62,000 bases of DNA from Cristatella mucedo. Its lineage: Eukaryota; Bryozoa; Phylactolaemata; Cristatellidae. A model generated the notes under the pieces. It was not told where the DNA came from and did no database searches. It worked only from the letters and a program-made list of their open reading frames with translations. Positions 56,775 to 62,000 of the stretch are shown here, in pieces. Position 1 is the first letter of the stretch. Every line of letters starts with the position of its first letter. The stretch spans positions 11,047,501 through 11,109,500 of the forward strand of contig WPIO01000001.1 in NCBI GenBank assembly GCA_009760855.2, read 5' to 3'. A program made the translations under genes and the position numbers.

Positions 56775-57325
56775 CACTTGATAAAGCGCCATCAGAGAAC
56801 TCAATCGCTTTCTAGGCGCTTTACATTTGCTGCAAAGGGAAACGCGATTGAATGGTGAGTAATATCATGCTTGATAAACAACATGAACAACGCGGTTAGG
56901 GGTGACATACTCAGGGTCAGCATGCAAATGTGGTTAGTGACAGCATGCGCAGTGTCAGAACGCATAAGCACATCAAGGACGAATCACAGGGACCCACTAA
57001 ATGCTGTCCTAAATAGGTGTGTTTTTAAGTTCTTTTTAAATGTGGTCAAGTCAGGGGATGTTCTGACGCAAGTCGGGAAGGAGTTTCAGGCTTTGGGAGC
57101 ACACAAACTAAATGCACGGTCTACAAAGGATTTGAGGTTTGTACGAGGTATTGGTAGACTGTTGGATTCCGAAAAAGCGGGTGGTACAATGCTTGGCCTG
57201 CTGGGGGAGTAGATCTGAGAGATAGGCTGAGCCAAAGAATAAAGTGACCTGAAAGTGAGCGACCCAACCTTGAAGTCAATCCGTTGCTTGACTGGTAGCC
57301 AGTGCAGGTCGGCGAGTAGCATGGT
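56738..57325 (-). mobile_element. LINE-A 3' end upstream of shugoshin
   Basis: ATT tail of about 12 units at 56,738-56,773, about 370 bases upstream of the shugoshin ATG. Nearly the same sequence as the copies at 6.3, 35.9 and 50.8 kb, which suggests fairly recent spread. Confidence 0.85.
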
Positions 57326-57689
57326 GCTTTTTTGGGTAATAGACGCTTGGTGCGGGCTAAGAGGTAGATTCACGAGAACAACTGGTCGAGTTTTCTCGCA
57401 CCGCACCTTTTACTTCTTTCGCTTGCTCGGGGTAACCGTGCCCGCCCGCCCGAGGGGGGAGTCCGCATGAAAAAAATACCTACCCGAAAAATCAGAAAAT
57501 TGGTCAACAAATTTGACGCAAATCGAGTTTTTTGTGGAGCATTTAAGAAGACAATTATGTAAGAAAAGCAATCTGAAGATTCCGTGATTTCCAAATATAA
57601 GTAGATCATTAAAAATGACACGCGGATCACGCCTAACATGAAAGTAAACCAGAAGCAACATATCTAAACATTACAACCTATCCCTGCGT

Positions 57690-58140
57690 CACTTGTGGCT
57701 TGTATTCCAACTTGTTGAACTTTGACACATCGAGGTACATGTTCGTAGCTTCTTGGGGTACATGGTTGGGACTTTTATGAAAGCATGTTTTACAGGTTAG
57801 CTTTATGCCTTGTAAGTTCCATAATACAACTAATATTCCATGAATTGACGTTAAATTTGAGCTAGCAGTTCTTGTAGAAAGCTGAGTAATTCATTTCTGA
57901 TTTTAGTTGAGTAGGTATTTCTATACATGTCCTCATGTGTCTTGGAACTCTTATGTTCTCCAATAGTTCTTCATTATAGCAGGTCACAGCTTTCTAAGTC
58001 GATTGAATGTCAGACAAAGTGTGCTGCATCTTTTGAGAGATTAAACAACTGTTCATAGAGCTGCATAGTAATAAATCTTATTTGTTTTTCTAGATTGCTA
58101 CGTTTGGGCATTCAGCCACAAACTGACCTTAGCTCTACGA
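57690..58140 (-). repeat. Family X repeat
   Basis: The minus strand carries NMYLDVSKFNKLEYKP and upstream DNA matching 34.87-35.18 kb (ccatgaattgacgttaaattt on the plus strand). Frames are broken. Confidence 0.5.
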
Positions 58141-58639
58141 GGACGTCAGAATGCGGACATCGCAAACATTGTTACGTTAAATTATAGTTAATTTTAGTAT
58201 GATGGGGCGGCGTTGGTTCCATCGGTTCTCGTAAAATGAATGATCATTAAATAGGGTGAATAAATAATGGGTGTGGTGGAGATAACTCCACAAGCCTTTC
58301 CCTTTCATTCTATTTAATACGAGAAGAGGCCGGGCAGGGCTGCTACAGCCGTTCAAGCGCTACCCCATTTCCCCAAGAACATTCACTTTCGCAGCCCCTC
58401 CTGAATGGCTAGCGGCTTTCCAGGGTTTCCTACTACTTTTTTGGAGGCTTGTAGGTGCAGTGTGCCTTCCGTTCCCCCATTCGATAAGAAGGGTGGTTTA
58501 AATAGCGTTTCTTGCGGCACCCCTTTGCGTTCTAACGTTGAGTCAATTTCGTGCTTAGTGTAGAGGCTTCTACTATCATGTCGGCCTAATTTGAGCTAAG
58601 GAACATCGCCAAAATTAAGGACTACTTAGGAAAGACTAC

Positions 58640-59050
58640 GAAAGCCAATCTGGTTCACACAATCGTGACATCGCTTCTAGATTAGTGCAATTCCCTTTAT
58701 TCAGAACTCCGGGCCAGCGTCCTTAGTCGTCTGAAAATGCTGAAGACTCAGCGGCTCGTCTGACTCGTCGTCAACTACGTAGCTGCAACGTCACGCCACT
58801 TCTGTCTGAGCTTCACTGGCTCCCAATCAAGCATGGACCCGATTTCAGGATCTCCAGTATGGCATTCAGGTAGCTTAATTCACTTGCACACCTATCCAAC
58901 CTTGCCTAATTCTCCAACATCCTTGCTGCTACAGTCCAGCTCTGGGAACCCATTTTCCTCAGTGTCTGGTAATCTCGCCGTCCCTCGAACTAAATTAAAT
59001 TGTTTTGGCCATCTAGCCTTCAGCTCGGATGCACAAATGGCCTGGAGCCT
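58640..59050 (+). mobile_element. Old LINE (L2/CR1-like) fragment
   Basis: The plus strand reads HTIVTSLLD, CNSLYSELRASVLSRLKML, HWLP-equivalent residues across a frameshift (FTGSQSS) and FGHLAFSSDAQMAWSLL, corresponding to the region aligned in LINE-A but more diverged. Confidence 0.65.
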
Positions 59051-59054
59051 GCTT

Positions 59055-59097
59055 CGAAGGTAGCGACCGTAGCTAGAAGCTACAGTCGCTACCTTCG
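59055..59097. repeat. 20-base inverted repeat with 3-base loop
   Basis: cgaaggtagcgaccgtagct and its complement around aga, with one mismatch, at the edge of the old LINE fragment. Confidence 0.9.
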
Positions 59098-60880
59098 ATG
59101 ACCATGCATCTTTTAAGACTCTGATAATGGCGTATCTCTTCTGGTTAGCTTTGCCTGAGCCAAATAAGCTCGACTTATTTTTCCTTGCGTGCTTTTCTGG
59201 TTTAACTGGGCGCGATTCATTGCATGTTACTGTAACCGCGAAGCGTGTGTCATCGGATGCTCTGCCGGTGGACCATGAACAGCAGCGCTGTAGTGCGGTT
59301 CAAGCACATGCGGCCAAACTGGGTGCCGAAAGCGAAAGTTTATTGTATTGTGAGCTGGTTAGTAGTGGTTACGCGCCAGGGCAAGAGTATTTTGCTAGCC
59401 AGTGGTCCTTTAAACGGTGGCCACGAGTGTCTTCATATTTTCTTAAGCATGCTGGCCTAATCGCTATACTTGTTGCTTTTGAATTTTAATTCTGAGCATG
59501 TCATAAGCAATTGTTAACTGATTATCGAGCAGCGAGTCTTGATGCGCCTGCATAGAAAGGTCTTAACGCGCTTTTAAAAACGACTTAAAAAAAATTACTA
59601 TTATTCCAGGATTCTCCGGTTAGATAAGTGCTGGAAAATCACCATTGTATGTTCACTTGATTAGGCTTCAGAACAGCGACAAACTGCGGTTACTATATAT
59701 AGAAAGCCGGCTTATGAAGTTAACATGTAGCCATACTTTTCCGGGCTCTCTTACAAGGAACCGCATTAAGGGCCAAAGGAGCTTGGTCTACCAAGCTTTT
59801 AGCTCGCTCTCAAAAGATCAGTTAGGATTTCCAAGAAAAAGAGAGAGAGGGGAGAGAGAGAGGTCGTTGGGAGGCCCCCATTGCGGACAAAAACTTGAGG
59901 AGTTTCTGCAGGTGTTACCTCTTTTAAGACAGGGCGTAAGAGGCTGCTAGTTCGTGGGAGGTGAATTCGGCGTATTCAGCGCCCAATCATTTTCCAGAGG
60001 TGCCAGCATTTTCATATTAAAGGATGCTAAGATATTTTTGGATGTGCTCAAGGTGCAATTATTCGTAAATGTGTTGGAAGATAGATACATTATGAAAGAT
60101 GAACGAAACATTAAGAAAAGTTGGAGTGGAACGCTTTCGGCCAGAGGCGTCAGGCTCTCCGAACAACTTCACTTTCACTTTACATTCTTTATGAAGGCTT
60201 CCTTCTCGTGCTGAGCGTCAGGCTTTTTCAGGCTTTATGAGTTAAAGAGCTTTTGCGACAGTATCCATACGGTTCGCAGCTTTTCAACGGCTCTACAGCT
60301 AATTGATTGTACGCTGCCGGTGAATAAAGCGGAATTGGATCTCTAGGTAGAAAAAGGCTAGCGGAGCAAAGATCTGTCGCCGAGAAGGTGGCTCATCAGA
60401 TTAGCACTGTGAGTTAACAAATCCTAATCGCAAGTGGTTTCTCTTAGACACGCTCATATAAAGGAAAAACATTTAGGAGAGCATTAAGACCATCCACGTA
60501 TTCAGCATACAATTTTCTCTATTGTATTTTATAAGCTTTGAGCTCAATTAAAAAAGCTGAAGAGTTAGCTGTCAGCGGCGACGTGCCCATCGACATCAAC
60601 TAGCCTGCAGCAGCACATATTTTTTAGTAAATCATACATCAATCATTCGTTAGCTTGTAACCGGTCAGGTAAATATTTAGCAGAATTGTCAGGCTTAGTA
60701 CGCGCTATGTACTTCTAAAAAATATTTTTTATTTTGACAATCAGGAGAAACATCTGTGCTTGATGCACTGGAAACTCGATTGCACAGAGCACTGGAAAGC
60801 GTAGCTGTTGCATGACCAGGCATTCGATGCAGTCCCATGCTGACTTTACTAAGTATAATACAAAGAATGCGGACCATGCC
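59098..60880. other. Unassigned right flank
   Basis: Plus-strand open frames at 59,127-59,489, 59,645-59,950 and 59,954-60,214 show no recognisable domain and no clear splice sites. Nothing else identified. Confidence 0.4.
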
Positions 60881-60884
60881 TAAG

Positions 60885-61195
60885 TACTTTATTGCAGGGT
60901 CGCCGGTTGAGGTCCCTATTGCCTCTGGTGAGCAAGCCTTAGTGCCTTGCTTGGCAGCACCACCAGTGGTTCACCAGCTACTTGCTCCTAGGCAAGGTGG
61001 CAGCGACAATCCAAGAAGAGACTATTCAGTGCTAATTCCTGGCGAAAAGGTACGCGTCCGTGTTGGCGAGAAATGTATCTCAGCTGGATTCATAGGACAT
61101 CACAGCTCACCAAGAACTTACCTGCTGAGATTAGCAAACGGACAATAATACAGAGGAAATCGAATGACCATTAATCAGACTGCTGAAAGCTGAAC
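60885..61195 (+). mobile_element. Ty3/gypsy-type integrase C-terminal fragment
   Basis: Plus strand: RRDYSVLIPGEKVRVRVGE, SAGFIGHHSSPRTYLLRLA, NGQ, a stop, then YRGNRMTINQTAES. The order PGEKVRV ... G-x-x ... PR(S/T)Y-L-x-R-x-x-x-G-x-x-Y-R-x-N-R is the C-terminal end of many Ty3/gypsy integrases. The in-frame stop and missing upstream domains show it is a dead remnant. No flanking LTR was identified. Confidence 0.65.
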
Positions 61196-62000
61196 TTCCG
61201 ACCTTCCAGCCTAAAATGGCATGCAACGACCAACAGCCCAGTTCCTACATATCTGAGGTCCGTTAGTCGTCCGGTCTTTATGTGATTCAGTCAAATCACC
61301 TCTATCAAATATAATTGGGACTGGGTGACAGATAGAAAATAGAGCTGTTGCTGACGTTGCAAGTGACGCTAACAAGTGATGCTACCTTCTCTTCTGCCTT
61401 CTGGACCCACCGAGCCACAACCCGTTGATATCTTATCCATTCGTCGTCGAGCAGTATAACCACAAGAAGTGGTCTAATCTCGAGGCGGCTTCGTCACCCT
61501 GAGCATTATGCCAAGTTGGCTGCTGATTTACCCTGCATGCTTTTGGTCTTTGATATGCATATACTTAGTTTGTGTTTGGTTCACGGGAGGAAGATATAGT
61601 AGTGCCAACTCATGTGATTCGCAGGCTCGGCTGGCTTTAAGGGGACTCACTGCGAATAGGGCATTCATCATGGCGGCTTCTATGCTGCTTGCTTACTTTA
61701 AAGTCCTAGCGGAACGACTTTCAACTGAAAGTGCCGGCTGTTCAGTAACGAAAGGCATCATTCCCAAAGCGGTTCCAGTCGCTTGAGAACGCTCATTCAT
61801 AAGCATATAGGCAGTGTGCAAGGGGTTTCCAGGCATGGCATACTTTGAAAAGTCGCCGAACATAACTCTTTTCTTACCGAGAGACTCAGAAGATACCTAT
61901 TTAGATGGGCCCGAGACCATTACACTGAGGACTACTGGTGTCAAGTTTTAAGAGCAGACAAGTTAAAATTCTTGCTTTTCATTAATTGCATAAACCGTTC
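61196..62000. other. Unassigned right end
   Basis: A 92-codon plus-strand frame (61,508-61,786) begins with a hydrophobic stretch but resembles nothing I know. No other feature seen. Confidence 0.4.

Overview
The window is animal nuclear DNA. It has large interspersed introns with GT-AG splice sites, a CpG-dense block, long AC/CT/TA microsatellites, 3'-anchored LINE copies ending in (ATT)n, and tRNA-headed SINEs. Nothing in it is bacterial or viral in layout. The repeat content suggests an invertebrate, but the sequence alone does not settle the phylum.

The clearest gene is on the minus strand and fills the middle of the window (56,369 down to 25,231). Fourteen exons can be chained with matching phases into one 928-codon reading frame. 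It has the two hallmarks of shugoshin: an N-terminal coiled coil containing the Asn-Asn pair at residues 59-60, and a C-terminal basic SGO motif (residues 865-889, ending in KKLRRGDP) split by the last intron. Between them, exon 10 carries a PxVxI-type HP1-binding motif (PVVVI, residues 576-580), just after a VFDF sequence resembling cohesin SA/SCC1-binding motifs. Shugoshin protects centromeric cohesin by recruiting PP2A.

Left flank (1-25 kb): 1-7.3 kb holds microsatellites, one SINE, one LINE 3' end and no gene I can recognise. A CpG-dense block runs from about 7.4 to 11.4 kb and is probably a promoter region. At 13,152-13,283 (+) lies an intact-looking exon for the start of an AGAP-type PH domain, with no other AGAP exon visible. 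Two further minus-strand candidate exons (12,339-12,514 and 18,947-19,325) are weakly supported. The rest is LINE/SINE material and unassigned DNA.

Shugoshin introns: these are packed with repeats. There are many copies of an L2/CR1-like LINE (called LINE-A here), a second CR1-like LINE (LINE-B), two tRNA-derived SINE families (SINE-1 and SINE-2), and, in intron 8, a decayed protein-coding element on the plus strand (32.6-34.4 kb) followed by an unnamed repeat (family X) also found near 12 kb and 58 kb. SINE-1 shares its 3' tail with LINE-A, the usual sign that such a SINE borrows the LINE machinery.

Right flank (56.4-62 kb): the shugoshin 5' region, one LINE-A copy, family X, an old LINE fragment, a perfect-looking hairpin, and the 3' end of a Ty3/gypsy integrase near 61 kb.

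Exon boundaries were set by hand from splice signals and phase. No transcript or homology search was available, and family names are from recognition of motifs.
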